From contig NZ_CP084883.1 of assembly GCF_013456555.2 (NCBI RefSeq), positions 62,001 through 126,000 of the forward strand: a stretch of 64,000 nt of DNA. Direction: 5' to 3'. Within the stretch, counting starts at the first letter, position 1, and the number at the start of each line of letters is the position of its first letter. The translations under genes were made by a program, and so were the position numbers. This stretch comes from Natrinema zhouii. Lineage in GTDB: Archaea; Halobacteriota; Halobacteria; Halobacteriales; Natrialbaceae. Shown here piece by piece: positions 1-8,246 of the stretch. A model generated the notes under the pieces. That model had not been told where the DNA came from. It saw only the letters and a list, made by a program, of their open reading frames with translations, and made no database searches.

Positions 1-308
1 CGCGGTGGCGCGCCGGGCTCTTGGTGCCGAAGGCGGCTCCCTCGAGCGTCGCAACGTACTCGATCATCACCGTCACCGTGATTCCCATTTGTGTGAGTGC
101 GTCGTAGGCGGTTCGACCGTACTGATTTCGGGTCAGCCGCCAAAGTTGTGGCAGCGGTCGACCTATTTCGGCGCCGTTGGAATAAATATCTGGAGTTAAA
201 ACCGAGTTTTCATCCGCAGCTATGTCGATTTGCGCTCGTGTTTGTTGTAACTATATAGAATATCGAATGGAGTTATAGGCGCTCGAGCGCTACCCCGGAT
301 CGCGATTC
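1..308. other. Left-edge intergenic region with a possible partial minus-strand ORF
   Basis: No recognisable complete gene. On the minus strand an ATG at 88 opens a frame beginning MGITVTVMIEYVATLEG that runs off the left edge. The frame also stays open upstream without a clear start, so it may be the beginning of a real leftward gene or chance. The AT-rich stretch at 238-270 may hold the promoter of the rightward exported protein at 309. Confidence 0.25.
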
Positions 309-1484
309 ATGTCCGAACAAACAAGACGCGATGTGCTTCGGCTCGCGACCGCAACGACCGCTGCCGGCGTTCTCACGCTCGGCTCGGCGGCGACCGCACA
401 GTCGAACGAAACCGGGTGGCAACAGGTCGAATCACCGACCGGGAAGGCGCTAAACGACGCCGTCGACACCGCTTCAGGGCCGTTCGCCGCCGGTGCTGAC
501 GGCAACGTTCTCGCCCGACACGAGGACGGCTGGCGAACGGTCGTCGCGTACGGGCCGCAAGCCCGGAGTCGGCGGCTGACCGGGATCGACGCGACGGACG
601 ACGGCAAAGCGGTCTGGTTCGTCGGCGGGAGCGGCGTCATCGGCGAGTACGACGTCGAGACGCGAACACTGACGAACTACTCCGCGCCGAAGGGAAAGAC
701 GAGCACCTGGGAGGACTGCGCCGTGCGGGGAACCGCCGGCGAGAACGAGCGCGTGTACTTCGTCAACGGCTCCGGCGAACTCCTCGTCGGCGTTCGACAG
801 GACAGCGGCGCAATGCAGTACCAAGAGGTGATCAAACCCGGCGGCGGGTCGACAATCCCCGGTATCGACTTCCACGCGCGAGAGGCGGGCCACGTCTGCA
901 CCACGAGCCAGTTCGTCGGGGAAACAGTCGACGGCGGCGGGACGTGGGACCAGATCGGCATCGACTTCGCGGGCGGCGCGTTCTTCGACATCGCGAGTCA
1001 GGGCGCGCGGGACGTGAACGTTGCCGCCGGCTCCGGGATCGTCTACCGGTACGACGGCTTCCGGTGGACGCCCCACGTCGTCGACGACGAGCGACGCGCC
1101 ATCCGCGCGATCGACCGCGGCGGGGCCGACGGACTCGCGGCCGGCGACGGCGGGATGATTCTCGAGCGCCAGTCGGCGGGTCAGTGGCAGCAGTACGAAA
1201 CCGGGATCGAATCGAAACTGGATGGCGTCGTAAAAGGGTCGTCGTACGACGTCGCGGTCGGTGACGGCGGCACGATCCTCGAGCGTCGGGTTGGAGACAC
1301 TGATACCACCGATGGAATCAGCACCGACACCGGCGACGGCAACAGCACTGACACCGGTGACGATAACAGTACAAATTCGACGGCGCTCGAAACGGCGACC
1401 CGCTCAGCGATCGTGCCCACCGCCGAACCGCTATCCGTCGACCACTACGTCGAGGGTGAGTGGGTCGCGCCGCCGGAGCAGTGA
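309..1484 (+). CDS. Tat-exported beta-propeller (BNR/WD-like repeat) protein
   Basis: A 391-residue exported protein. The N-terminus (TRRDVLRLATATTAAGVLTL, then an A-A-rich cleavage region) is a twin-arginine signal. The body carries repeated blocks of the type GADGNVL, GGSGVIGEYD, GDGGMILER and GDGGTILER, as in beta-propeller repeats of photosystem II stability or sialidase-like proteins. A Thr/Asp/Ser-rich linker at about 330-355 suggests a cell-surface spacer before a short tail. No catalytic residues were recognised, so binding or scaffolding is as likely as an enzyme. The stop codon touches the right end of the tnpB element at 1484-2900, so the C-terminus may have been altered by that insertion. 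Confidence 0.85.
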   Translation: MSEQTRRDVLRLATATTAAGVLTLGSAATAQSNETGWQQVESPTGKALNDAVDTASGPFAAGADGNVLARHEDGWRTVVAYGPQARSRRLTGIDATDDGKAVWFVGGSGVIGEYDVETRTLTNYSAPKGKTSTWEDCAVRGTAGENERVYFVNGSGELLVGVRQDSGAMQYQEVIKPGGGSTIPGIDFHAREAGHVCTTSQFVGETVDGGGTWDQIGIDFAGGAFFDIASQGARDVNVAAGSGIVYRYDGFRWTPHVVDDERRAIRAIDRGGADGLAAGDGGMILERQSAGQWQQYETGIESKLDGVVKGSSYDVAVGDGGTILERRVGDTDTTDGISTDTGDGNSTDTGDDNSTNSTALETATRSAIVPTAEPLSVDHYVEGEWVAPPEQ

Positions 1485-1640
1485 ACTACCCCACCCTAGC
1501 GCTCGCCTGACGGCTCGCGCTTGAGGGCGGGGCTTCCTGTTTCCACGACGCGCTTTGCATCCACAACGGAGGACACAGGGAGCACAGTCTCCACAGGCGT
1601 TGATTCGGAGCGTCCCGCTCCTAATCGCTTTGTGATACCG
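1484..1640 (-). ncRNA. Putative TnpB guide RNA (omega/reRNA) region at element right end
   Basis: TnpB nucleases use a guide RNA transcribed from the 3' part of tnpB through the right end of the element. Here the last part of tnpB and the adjoining end hold the self-complementary arms gaagccccgccctcaagcg and ctagggtggggta. The guide would come from DNA beyond about 1484, that is, the tail of the beta-propeller gene. This is inferred from the family; no transcript can be seen. Confidence 0.35.
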
Positions 1641-2719
1641 CGAGAAAGGATGTTCCACGCCGCGTTCGCATCTCTATCCGCTTCAAACCCACACGCCGGA
1701 CACGAGTGTTCGCGGACCCACAGCGGTTTTTCGGTCGAAACGCCGCAGGAGGCACACTCTTTCGTCGTCCCTCGCGGGTTCACGTCGACGAAGTGCGTCC
1801 CCTCGCGTTCGCACTTGTATTCGAGCATCCGCAGGAACGTTCCCCACGCCGCCCCCGCTCGGTTCCGCGAGTTGCCCGGTAGCTCGACCAACCCATTCGC
1901 GTCGAGGTCTTCGACTGCTACGAGGTCGTACTTCCGAGCGTAGTACGCTGAGAGCTTGTGGAGGAAGTCACGACGCTTGTTCTTCAAGTCGGCGTGGCGT
2001 TCGGCCACGATGAGACGTTGTTTCTCCCAATTAGCAGACCCGTGCTGTTTCCGCGAGAGGTTGCGTTGGGCGCGTTCCAGTCGCTCACGTTCGCCGGACA
2101 GGTCGAGCGATTCGACGGCGGTTCCGTCCGTGTCGTGAGCGTACTTGAGAATTCCCACGTCGATGCCAACGCACTTCTCGGGATTTTCTGGCGTCTCCGG
2201 CGGGTCGTCGGGCGTCTCGACGCCGAGGATAGCGTACCACTTGCCGGTGGGTTCCTGCTTGACCGTGACGGTCTTAATGTCGGCGTCGTCGGGAAGGTCG
2301 CGGTGGAATGTGATAGGTATCTCACCGAGTTTCGAGAGCCACAGTCGCGTCCGATCGCTCGTGTTCTTGAGCTTGAAGCCGGATTGACTGTAGGTGAAAC
2401 TTCGGTACTCGCCCGGTGCCTTCCACTTGAGCACCCCCACGCAGTGGCCGTTCTCTTTGCACCCGCGAAGCGTCGAAAGGTTGTCGTACAGACGTTGAAC
2501 GACTTTCTGAAGAACCTTCGAGTGAACGTCTTTCAGATCGTTCCACCACTTCTTGAGACTCGGCAGGATTTTCTGCTCGGAGTACGCCGAGGTGTCGTCG
2601 CTCCGGTTGAGTCGGTGGAGAAAGTGGTTGTAGACCTGCCTACAGGTATCGACAGTCCACGCTAACTGCTCTTCGAGCACGTTGGACGGGTGGAGTCGAT
2701 ACCTGTAGTTGTAGTTCAT
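1496..2719 (-). CDS. tnpB: TnpB, RNA-guided DNA endonuclease of an IS200/IS605 element
   Basis: A complete 407-residue TnpB. The RuvC-like nuclease residues are all visible: Asp in GIDVGILKYA (about 195), Glu in AVEDLDANGLVELPG (about 275) and Asp in the terminal ADRDANAAWNI motif. A zinc ribbon formed by CASC and CPAC lies just before that last Asp. The basic C-terminal tail (VVETGSPALKREPSGER) is typical of haloarchaeal copies whose 3' end overlaps the element end. Within the element it probably cuts DNA at the emptied donor site under RNA guidance and so favours element retention. It lies 9 bp downstream of the DUF2080 gene and looks fully functional. Confidence 0.93.
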   Translation of the reverse strand: MNYNYRYRLHPSNVLEEQLAWTVDTCRQVYNHFLHRLNRSDDTSAYSEQKILPSLKKWWNDLKDVHSKVLQKVVQRLYDNLSTLRGCKENGHCVGVLKWKAPGEYRSFTYSQSGFKLKNTSDRTRLWLSKLGEIPITFHRDLPDDADIKTVTVKQEPTGKWYAILGVETPDDPPETPENPEKCVGIDVGILKYAHDTDGTAVESLDLSGERERLERAQRNLSRKQHGSANWEKQRLIVAERHADLKNKRRDFLHKLSAYYARKYDLVAVEDLDANGLVELPGNSRNRAGAAWGTFLRMLEYKCEREGTHFVDVNPRGTTKECASCGVSTEKPLWVREHSCPACGFEADRDANAAWNILSRGITKRLGAGRSESTPVETVLPVSSVVDAKRVVETGSPALKREPSGER

Positions 2720-2728
2720 CGAGTGGTG

Positions 2729-2869
2729 CTACTCGTCGGGTTCGGTGGTTCGGACGACTTTCACGTCCGCGCCACGCCAGTCCTTCGGGACGAGAACATG
2801 AGCGCCGTTGCCGGTGGCTTTGACTGTCCCGTCAATGACTTCGTGGCCTTCTATTTCGTGCCTATCCAT
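2729..2869 (-). CDS. DUF2080 family transposase-associated protein
   Basis: A 46-residue protein starting MDRHEIEGHEVIDGTVKATG and ending VVRTTEPDE. The core GTVKATGNGAHVLVPKDW is the signature of DUF2080 proteins, which in haloarchaea sit directly upstream of tnpB in IS1341-like elements. The fold is predicted to be an AbrB-like swapped-hairpin, so autoregulation is a plausible role; no function is established. It is separated from tnpB by 9 bp and is surely co-transcribed. Confidence 0.88.
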   Translation of the reverse strand: MDRHEIEGHEVIDGTVKATGNGAHVLVPKDWRGADVKVVRTTEPDE

Positions 2870-2934
2870 TACCTGTGTTTACACTATGTTTCAACATAAA
2901 GGTAGCGGTGGGCCTGTGGACCGAGCGTTGAACG

Positions 2935-3025
2935 TGTTTGAGAACTGTGCGGCGCTGTATCCCCTCCCTACTCGCTCCCTTCAGTCGCTCGTTGAGGAAG
3001 GGGCCTTAGCGCCCCAATTCAGGTA
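2935..3025 (+). repeat. Solo IS200/IS605-type end with hairpin
   Basis: The stretch from tatcccctccctactcgc through ggggccttagcgcc to caggtaaaa can fold into a hairpin and resembles the right end of larger haloarchaeal tnpB elements. It is also open as the tail ...SLVEEGALAPQFR, as expected when tnpB coding overlaps the end. It does not belong to the intact element at 1484-2900, which points the other way. It probably remains from a second insertion. Confidence 0.4.
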
Positions 3026-3059
3026 AAACCGTCACGGCCGGCTCAGCCTCCCGCTCGAC

Positions 3060-3171
3060 TCACTCGAGCGTGTACCAGTTGAAGCGCTCGATCGCGTAGC
3101 GATAGGCAACGAACGGCACGAACAGATTCGACTCGTCGTCGGCGAGTTGCGATTTGAACCGCTCGAGACGT
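3060..3171 (-). pseudogene. C-terminal fragment of an unidentified gene
   Basis: On the minus strand the frame reads RLERFKSQLADDESNLFV, then PFVAYRYAIERFNWYTLE and a TGA stop at 3060-3062. Codon choice and acidity look like true haloarchaeal coding. The upstream part is missing because the frame ends at the junction with the broken tnpB starting at 3172. I do not recognise the family. Confidence 0.45.
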
Positions 3172-3840
3172 GTGACGAAGACCAATAAACGGCAAGTACG
3201 GGACACGCTCTACTCCGAACTTCGAGAGAAAACGGAGTTACAGGCACAACTCGTCCAAGCCGCGATTCGTCGAGCCGTCGAAGCCGTCAAAGGCGTTGTC
3301 GAACGGTGGAAGAAGGGACAGCGCGTCTCTTATCCGACGTTCACCGCCGAAACGATGGACTACGACATGCGGAGCGCAATCTTCTACCAACGCAAAGCGT
3401 CGCTGGCAACCGTTGAGGGTCGGGTCGAATGTCCGTTCGTTCTCCCGGCAGACAGCCCGACCCCCTACGAGCGGTATGTTCTCTCCGAGGGCTACGAGTT
3501 CCGCGAGAGTACGCTCCGATACGACGCGGCAACCGACGAATTCTACCTCAACATCTCGACGCGGCGGTGCGAGTCGGATGGCGTTGACGAGACGCAACGC
3601 GTCTCGTTCGCACACCAGAACGCTCCGCGTTCTGGGGACGACGACACAGAGGTTTCGGCAGATACCGGGCACCCCGACCAAACGGTCCTCGGTATCGATC
3701 TCGGCGTCAACTCACTCGCCGTCTCCTCAACCGGGCGCTTCTGGCAAGGTGACGACTACGACCACTGGTGCCGCGAGTTCGAGAAGCGACGTGGTGAGAT
3801 GCAACAGCGCGACACGATCGTTTCGTGGACGATTCCCTGA
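3172..3840 (+). pseudogene. Truncated TnpB of a second, larger family
   Basis: The frame from VTKTNKRQVRDTLYSEL through the helical N-domain to GIDLGVNSLAVSSTGRFW matches the N-terminal half of the larger haloarchaeal TnpB family, including the first RuvC Asp. After REFEKRRGEMQQ (about 3805) homology ends and the frame closes with an unrelated tail (DTIVSWTIP). The second and third RuvC residues and the zinc ribbon are gone, so it cannot be an active nuclease. The start at 3172 is a GTG; family members usually have 10-15 more residues. Confidence 0.8.
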
Positions 3841-4441
3841 TCGATCCCCGATATCGAGACGTTTTCGTTTATGATTCTGACGAACGGGACCGGTATCGGC
3901 ATCGCCATTCCGATCGTCATCGCGCTACGAAGCGTCGCTGCCGGCCGATTCATCGAGACGGGATCGATCGAGATGGGGTGTACGCGAGTAGGCGAGGAAA
4001 GCAGCCCGAGCATGGACACAGCGTGGCGCAGCATCTGCATTATCTGACGGCCAGTAAGCAACCTCCGAGCAACCGGCAGACGCGACGGCCAGCGCTGTCT
4101 TTCAACTAGCAGATCAAAGCCATTGTGGTGACAGGCCCACCCACCAATATCTGTTGGCGTTGGACTCAACAGGATCGCATCCCTGAATTCATCTGTCGCG
4201 TCATCCCCCAGTACGCGACGCGCCCGCCGATCCCCGGTCATCTACCGGTGGGCGGTTTTCGAGATACCGAGCTGCGAGTGACATCCATCAGGCCAGAGAG
4301 TACTTATCCCAGGTCGTGATAGGCCCGACTGTCGCGTGCGAGGCACGCGCGACGCTTCGATCATCCCGCTCGGCGTCAGTTGTTGCCAGACGCTTACGCC
4401 GGGCTCAGGGCTTCGACTTTGAGGTGTATTATCTGTCCGGG
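3841..4441. other. 600-bp region without a convincing gene
   Basis: A plus-strand frame from an ATG at 3871 begins MILTNGTGIGIAIPIVIAL and is hydrophobic at first, then loses protein-like character before a stop near 4047. It could be a remnant of a membrane protein fused to the broken tnpB. Nothing else was seen; an inverted repeat around gtcgcgtgcgaggcacgcgcgac (4332-4354) can form a hairpin. Confidence 0.35.
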
Positions 4442-4603
4442 CTATTCCTCAGGGGTTTCGACCGAGCGGTAGACTTGTGAGCGTAATTCAGATGCTCGGT
4501 CTTCCTCAATTATCTCCTTATTCTCAAGTTCGTCGATAATCCCGGCTATCGCTTCACAGAGTTGCTCTGGGTGGTCAATTCCGGTTTTAGATTGGTCTTC
4601 CAT
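4442..4603 (-). CDS. Small acidic hypothetical protein
   Basis: A 53-residue acidic protein (MEDQSKTGIDHPEQLCEAIA ... YRSVETPEE), predicted mostly helical. The ATG at 4603 sits just after the likely stop of the upstream zinc protein, in the chain of small leftward genes behind the PadR regulator at 5637-5957. The longer frame that begins far upstream reads through the region where the neighbour is frameshifted, so this short start is preferred. Function unknown; provirus or plasmid cargo is plausible. Confidence 0.55.
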   Translation of the reverse strand: MEDQSKTGIDHPEQLCEAIAGIIDELENKEIIEEDRASELRSQVYRSVETPEE

Positions 4604-4628
4604 ATGGGGCCTCCCACATCGAGTGTAT

Positions 4629-4876
4629 TCAACAAAAGGGGTGCAAAAGTCGTTCAGCAGGTTCGTCACTATCGTCTGGATAGTAGCCCTCCGAGACGAC
4701 GTATCGTATGTCGTAGTCCTCGCAAGCACTGTTCGACGGTGGGCGTTTGCGTGCTCGACGGCGTCGGCGATCGCATGGACGTAGTCTCGCGAGACGAGCG
4801 GGGCGCTCGAGTGGTCGACTACGATCGGGTCGTCGCAAATCGGGCACTCGCTGCTGGCTTGCTCGAGATCGGTCAC
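4629..4876 (-). pseudogene. Small zinc-motif protein with a frameshift
   Basis: A GTG at 4876 overlaps the TGA of the upstream gene. The first frame reads VTDLEQASSECPICDDPIVV with a CPIC half-knuckle and runs to about HANAHRR. The natural continuation, ACEDYDIRYVVSEGYYPDD and a TGA stop at 4629, lies in another frame, so one base has been gained or lost near 4735. Reading on in the first frame gives low-quality sequence. Function unknown. Confidence 0.5.
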
Positions 4877-5168
4877 AAGACCGTCACCTGGATTTCGTGT
4901 TCGGTGATTTCCTTGAGACACTCCCGATTCAAAATTCTAGGGTCCCACTGGTATTCGCCGTCTGGGTAGCGTTGATGCTCGAGTTGATTCGGGCCTTCGG
5001 CAACCATCGTCACCCAGATATCCGAATCGGGTGCTCGATCGCCTCGAGTAGCGCGGCCTTGCACGCCTCACTATCAGCCTGCGTAATTTCGTCTTGCTTG
5101 AGTGTCTGTTCCATGAGGTCGTAGGCCTCTGCAACGAGTTCGTGGGCCGGGTTCGGGTCGTCACTCAT
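4873..5168 (-). pseudogene. Small acidic hypothetical protein split by a frameshift
   Basis: From an ATG at 5168 the frame reads MSDDPNPAHELVAEAYDLME through ...ACKAALLEAIEHP and then stops early. The adjoining frame continues naturally as DSDIWVTMVAEGPNQLEHQ ... EITEHEIQVTVL and stops at 4873. Joining the two at about 5035 gives one protein of near 100 residues. Its start overlaps the stop of the preceding gene in the ATGA pattern and its stop overlaps the next GTG. Unknown family. Confidence 0.5.
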
Positions 5169-5412
5169 TCCGACTCACGTTCCCGAACTAACTCATCCGC
5201 CACCCGCTCGGACAGTGTGAGACTGTCAACGTCCCTTGGTCCGTCGCCTGTGTGATATGCACGCCGCCATCTTCGAGTAGCACCACGGTCGTCTCACAGG
5301 CGACCTGCTCGCCGTGAAAGTCGAACGTCTCGTCGGCGGTGAACTCGCCGGCTACGCCGTCGTCGGTCGCGCCGGTCATGTGCTCGAGTTCGGTGTCGAT
5401 GTGGATACTCAT
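5165..5412 (-). pseudogene. Small acidic hypothetical protein with a late frameshift
   Basis: The ATG at 5412 opens MSIHIDTELEHMTGATDDGV ... VVLLEDGGVHITQATDQGT. In this frame it ends poorly at 5188. The natural ending VDSLTLSERVADELVRERE with a TGA overlapping the next ATG (5165-5168) is one frame away, so a one-base shift near 5225 is likely. It follows the same overlapping-gene pattern as its neighbours. Function unknown. Confidence 0.5.
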
Positions 5413-5644
5413 CGGCGACCACCTGTTCGCTGTTGTTCTTCGCGTCGACGGCCAGCGCGTAGTTGGCGATCGCTTCCGCTGGGGCGAATCCGTGGGCCTC
5501 GAGTGTCGCGTCAGCTTGCGTGGCGATGAACTGTTTGCCGTCCCCAAAGACGGCGATTGTATAGCACGACTCGGCGTCGTGCATGTCGCGGTCAGCCTGA
5601 CGGTCAACGTGTTCGAAGTCTTCGGGTTGTTTGGTTTCACTCAT
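5294..5644 (-). CDS. Hypothetical protein behind PadR regulator, C-terminus doubtful
   Basis: The ATG at 5644 overlaps the stop of the PadR gene (ATGA). The first 80 residues (MSETKQPEDFEHVDRQADRD ... AEAIANYALAVDAKNNSEQ) look like a genuine acidic soluble protein. Beyond that the frame becomes an arginine-rich stretch lying antisense-like over the next gene, which is not credible. A frameshift or an early stop near 5420 is therefore likely. Family not recognised. Confidence 0.5.
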   Translation of the reverse strand: MSETKQPEDFEHVDRQADRDMHDAESCYTIAVFGDGKQFIATQADATLEAHGFAPAEAIANYALAVDAKNNSEQVVADEYPHRHRTRAHDRRDRRRRSRRVHRRRDVRLSRRAGRL

Positions 5645-5957
5645 TGGAATCACAGTCTCGCACTTGGTCGGCTTCATTCGCCAGCGCCTGCTCGAGCTTC
5701 CCAGCTTCCCACTCTCGGCGCTGCTCAAGTAGTGCCTCGCCGCTCGTCGTGAGTGATTCGTTGGTTCGTCGGTCGCGCTGGCCTTTCTCGACGAGGCCAG
5801 CGTTGACCAACGTGTCGAGATTTGGATACAGCCGGCCGTGGTTGACTTCGAACCTGTAGTAGTCCTCAATCTTATCCTTGATTGTCACGCCTTTCGCGGG
5901 TTCTGCAGCAGCGATTTCATACAGCAGGTCACGTTGGAATCCGGTCAGTTCTGTCAC
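5637..5957 (-). CDS. PadR family transcriptional regulator
   Basis: A 106-residue winged-helix repressor. MTELTGFQRDLLYEIAAAEP, then a helix-turn-helix and the diagnostic wing NHGRLYPNLDTLVNAGLVEK, are the PadR N-terminal domain. The C-terminal helix is short, as in haloarchaeal PadR-like regulators. It is the first gene of a leftward chain of small overlapping genes (4442-5957), so it probably controls that chain and itself. Close paralogues lie at 43667-43942 (intact) and 50091-50376 (broken). Confidence 0.9.
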   Translation of the reverse strand: MTELTGFQRDLLYEIAAAEPAKGVTIKDKIEDYYRFEVNHGRLYPNLDTLVNAGLVEKGQRDRRTNESLTTSGEALLEQRREWEAGKLEQALANEADQVRDCDSNE

Positions 5958-6678
5958 CGTTTTCGTGGCATCGTGTAATCATAATTATATTTCAAATTAC
6001 TTGGTGATACAGTATAAACGTACCCTCAACAGGTGGATTCGCTGCTCTACTAGAATGGTAAGTCAGCTATTCTTTCATTAAGACAAGAGGTCCGTGATCA
6101 TGCCATCGCTGGTCGAACACCTATCGAATCAGTCGTCGGACAGAGCGTATGGCCGACCAAGGACTCACACCGGAGGAGAGCGCCACACTACAGGCGTTAC
6201 TCGTAAAGAATCAGCGCGTCGGGGCGAAGAAGGGCGACAACGAGCCCTAGGAACGAGGGACGGCTATCGCGCGTCGGCTAGATCCACGAATGACGTGCCG
6301 TCCACGACGAGTTATACACCGTCGACTCTGATGAGTTGCCAGTAAGTGATAGGGACAAAAGTAAGAGACAACATTATCTCCATGCCAGCCCTGCACTGTA
6401 TAGGAATTGGGGCAGCAATTCCGGACTTGACCATGACCCCTCCCTCCCCTACTGATACAACAGATACATTCGAAGATAATCTTGCAGACCTAATCATGAC
6501 GGCCTTTGGGACGTCTGGACCTCACCAAATGCTCTCGCTGATTGAGGTTTGAGGCACGTACGCGCTCACACTCACTGAGCGAATATTCCGAACATATGTA
6601 ATCAGAATCCGAAGATAGATTCCAAAGAGATGGAGCAGGACGTTCTGGTTTGTGCGGCATCGACCGGATCCACGGGAC
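5958..6678. other. 720-bp intergenic region with small remnants
   Basis: The AT-rich stretch 5970-6060 is probably the promoter of the PadR operon. A 33-residue plus-strand frame at 6149-6250 (MADQGLTPEESATLQALLVK ... KKGDNEP) is haloarchaeal in style and may be a truncated gene. A DUF7511-like tail on the minus strand is listed separately. The rest (6345-6678) has open frames but none with convincing character. Confidence 0.4.
6264..6311 (-). pseudogene. DUF7511-like C-terminal scrap
   Basis: The minus strand reads LVVDGTSFVDLADAR and a TAG stop. This matches the ending of the DUF7511-like remnant at 9447-9680 (AEDGSFVDLANVR). Only the last 15 residues are recognisable, so it is a relic. 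Confidence 0.35.
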
Positions 6679-7305
6679 TCAGATCGGCGGCTTACCGAGG
6701 AAGCGCTTGATGATCCGTCGTTCGGCGCGGTGGAGGATTCCGCTCGCAGCGCCCTTGCTCACGCCGAACGATTCGGCGAGTTCTGTGAGCGTACACTGGC
6801 GCGGACTCTCATAGTACCCGCGCTCAACCGCCTCGACAATAAACTCCAGCTGGCGATCGGTCAGCAGTGCGGTCTCGTCAGTTGATTGCTGGATGGCGGA
6901 GAGGTCGTACGCGACTTCAGCGGCATCGAACGCGTCTCCGAGTTGAGACAAGCGCTCCTGTGAGGTCGTCAGATCAGCGCTGGCCCATCCTCCCCGGATC
7001 GGAAGTGGGAACTGAATGAGATTCCCCGACTTGAGGATTGCGCGGTGTGGCGCGGGAACATACGATATCTCGTACTGGATGACCGTTCGCTGATCGTCAG
7101 CGTGCAGGACTTCGTATTGGGGCAGTAGCTCCTCCTCGTCAAGCGCCTGTGTGATCGAACGCTTCGGTGCTCCGATGTCGAGGATCACGATCAGTCCGTT
7201 TTCCGTCGGGAAATTAGAGACGATTCGAAACTCAGTCTCTGGGCGGGCTGTCGAGAGCGCGCCAAGTTCCCCGGGGACCTCGAATGTAAACTGTGCTCTG
7301 GGCAT
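6679..7305 (-). CDS. Bat-type helix-turn-helix regulator
   Basis: A 208-residue haloarchaeal regulator. The N-terminal 150 residues form the variable sensor-like part (MPRAQFTFEVPGELGALSTA...). The C-terminal domain holds LTDRQLEFIVEAVERGYYES and LTELAESFGVSKGAASGILH, the bacterio-opsin-activator HTH_10 signature. It is divergent from the cupin gene at 7438 with about 130 bp between them, so control of the cupin and the reductase behind it is a reasonable inference. Confidence 0.88.
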   Translation of the reverse strand: MPRAQFTFEVPGELGALSTARPETEFRIVSNFPTENGLIVILDIGAPKRSITQALDEEELLPQYEVLHADDQRTVIQYEISYVPAPHRAILKSGNLIQFPLPIRGGWASADLTTSQERLSQLGDAFDAAEVAYDLSAIQQSTDETALLTDRQLEFIVEAVERGYYESPRQCTLTELAESFGVSKGAASGILHRAERRIIKRFLGKPPI

Positions 7306-7437
7306 TCGTCTCCTCCCGATGCTCCCCGTACGGCAGCGATGCTATACATGTTTACGGTCACGGTTACCGTCGGTCGCGTCGTCTCAGCAAGTGTAACGGG
7401 CTCGAATCAATCGGCGAGTGAGGATCCGAGCCGAGTG

Positions 7438-7992
7438 ATGAAAACCCAGAGAGAGAACATGACAATGACTGAAAATTCAACCACGCTCCCTGTCGACGAC
7501 TCGAACCGCGATGCCACCCTTGTGGATCCGAACGATCCAGACGCCCCGCACCTGTTCCTCGTTGGCGATACGTATACTGTCCTCCTGTCGGGCGAAGACA
7601 CCGCTGGGAAGATGTGTCTCATCTACATGCACGTTCCGCCGGGTGGCGGACCCGGTCCACATCGCCACGATTTCGAAGAAACGTTCGTGGTCCTCGAAGG
7701 CGAGATCGAAGTGACGTTCCGCAGTGAATCCATCACTGCGAAGGCGGGTCAGACGATTCACGTTCCAGCGAATGCACCGCACCAGTTCACGAATGCGACG
7801 GGCCAACCGTCACAGATGCTGTGCACCTGTGAACCGGCCGGTCAGGACAAGTTCTTCCGCGCCGTCGGCGTCCCAGTTGACGGGCCAACGACGGTCGCCA
7901 ATCAAAGTGAGGAGGATGAGCGAGCACAGCTAGAGAAAATCAAAGCACTCGCGCCGCAGTACGACACGGAGCTGCTGGCGGACACGGAGTGA
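7438..7992 (+). CDS. Cupin domain protein
   Basis: About 184 residues from the ATG at 7438; an internal ATG at 7459 is an alternative. The cupin motifs are clear: PGGGPGPHRHDFEETFVVLE (motif 1 with two His and a Glu) and HVPANAPHQF (motif 2 His). These residues bind one metal ion. Such single-domain cupins act as small dioxygenases, isomerases or sensors; the substrate is not indicated. The upstream in-frame extension from 7339 is the divergent promoter region and is not counted. It is followed by an NmrA-like reductase in the same direction. Confidence 0.85.
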   Translation: MKTQRENMTMTENSTTLPVDDSNRDATLVDPNDPDAPHLFLVGDTYTVLLSGEDTAGKMCLIYMHVPPGGGPGPHRHDFEETFVVLEGEIEVTFRSESITAKAGQTIHVPANAPHQFTNATGQPSQMLCTCEPAGQDKFFRAVGVPVDGPTTVANQSEEDERAQLEKIKALAPQYDTELLADTE

Positions 7993-8246
7993 CGGAGCGC
8001 TGTTTTCCCCCGTTGGTCGTGAACGGGACGAACGAACGCGGGTGTCGAGACGAGGTCATCACCTCACCACCGATTGACCGTGTCGACCAGTCCTTTGACG
8101 GGTTACACTACCCTGAACATGTTTACGATAACCCCCATCGGTTGGTCGCTCGTATCTATGAATGCAATGGAACGAGATCAGCGAGAGCAGCACGACCAAT
8201 GGGCGGACGGGCCGAAAAGACCGACAACCGGCGGGTGGGGTAGCCG

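Larger units (their letters stand above)
1484..2900 (-). mobile_element. IS200/IS605-type (IS1341-like) element carrying DUF2080 and tnpB, no tnpA
   Basis: The element is read leftward and contains a 46-residue DUF2080 gene followed by a complete tnpB. Its right end lies immediately after tnpB near 1484, where the sequence reads gtggggtagttcac on the minus strand. The left end is somewhere near 2880-2900, just upstream of the DUF2080 start. There are no terminal inverted repeats, as expected for this class. No tnpA is present, so movement would need a transposase in trans. Exact ends are estimated. Confidence 0.65.

Noticed and set aside
474..1076. Long minus-strand open frame opposite the beta-propeller gene
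   Set aside because: Composition is that of an antisense shadow of a GC-rich gene; the plus-strand product has a Tat signal and clear repeats.
1958..2665. 235-residue plus-strand frame opposite tnpB
   Set aside because: Shadow of tnpB, which has all its catalytic motifs on the minus strand.
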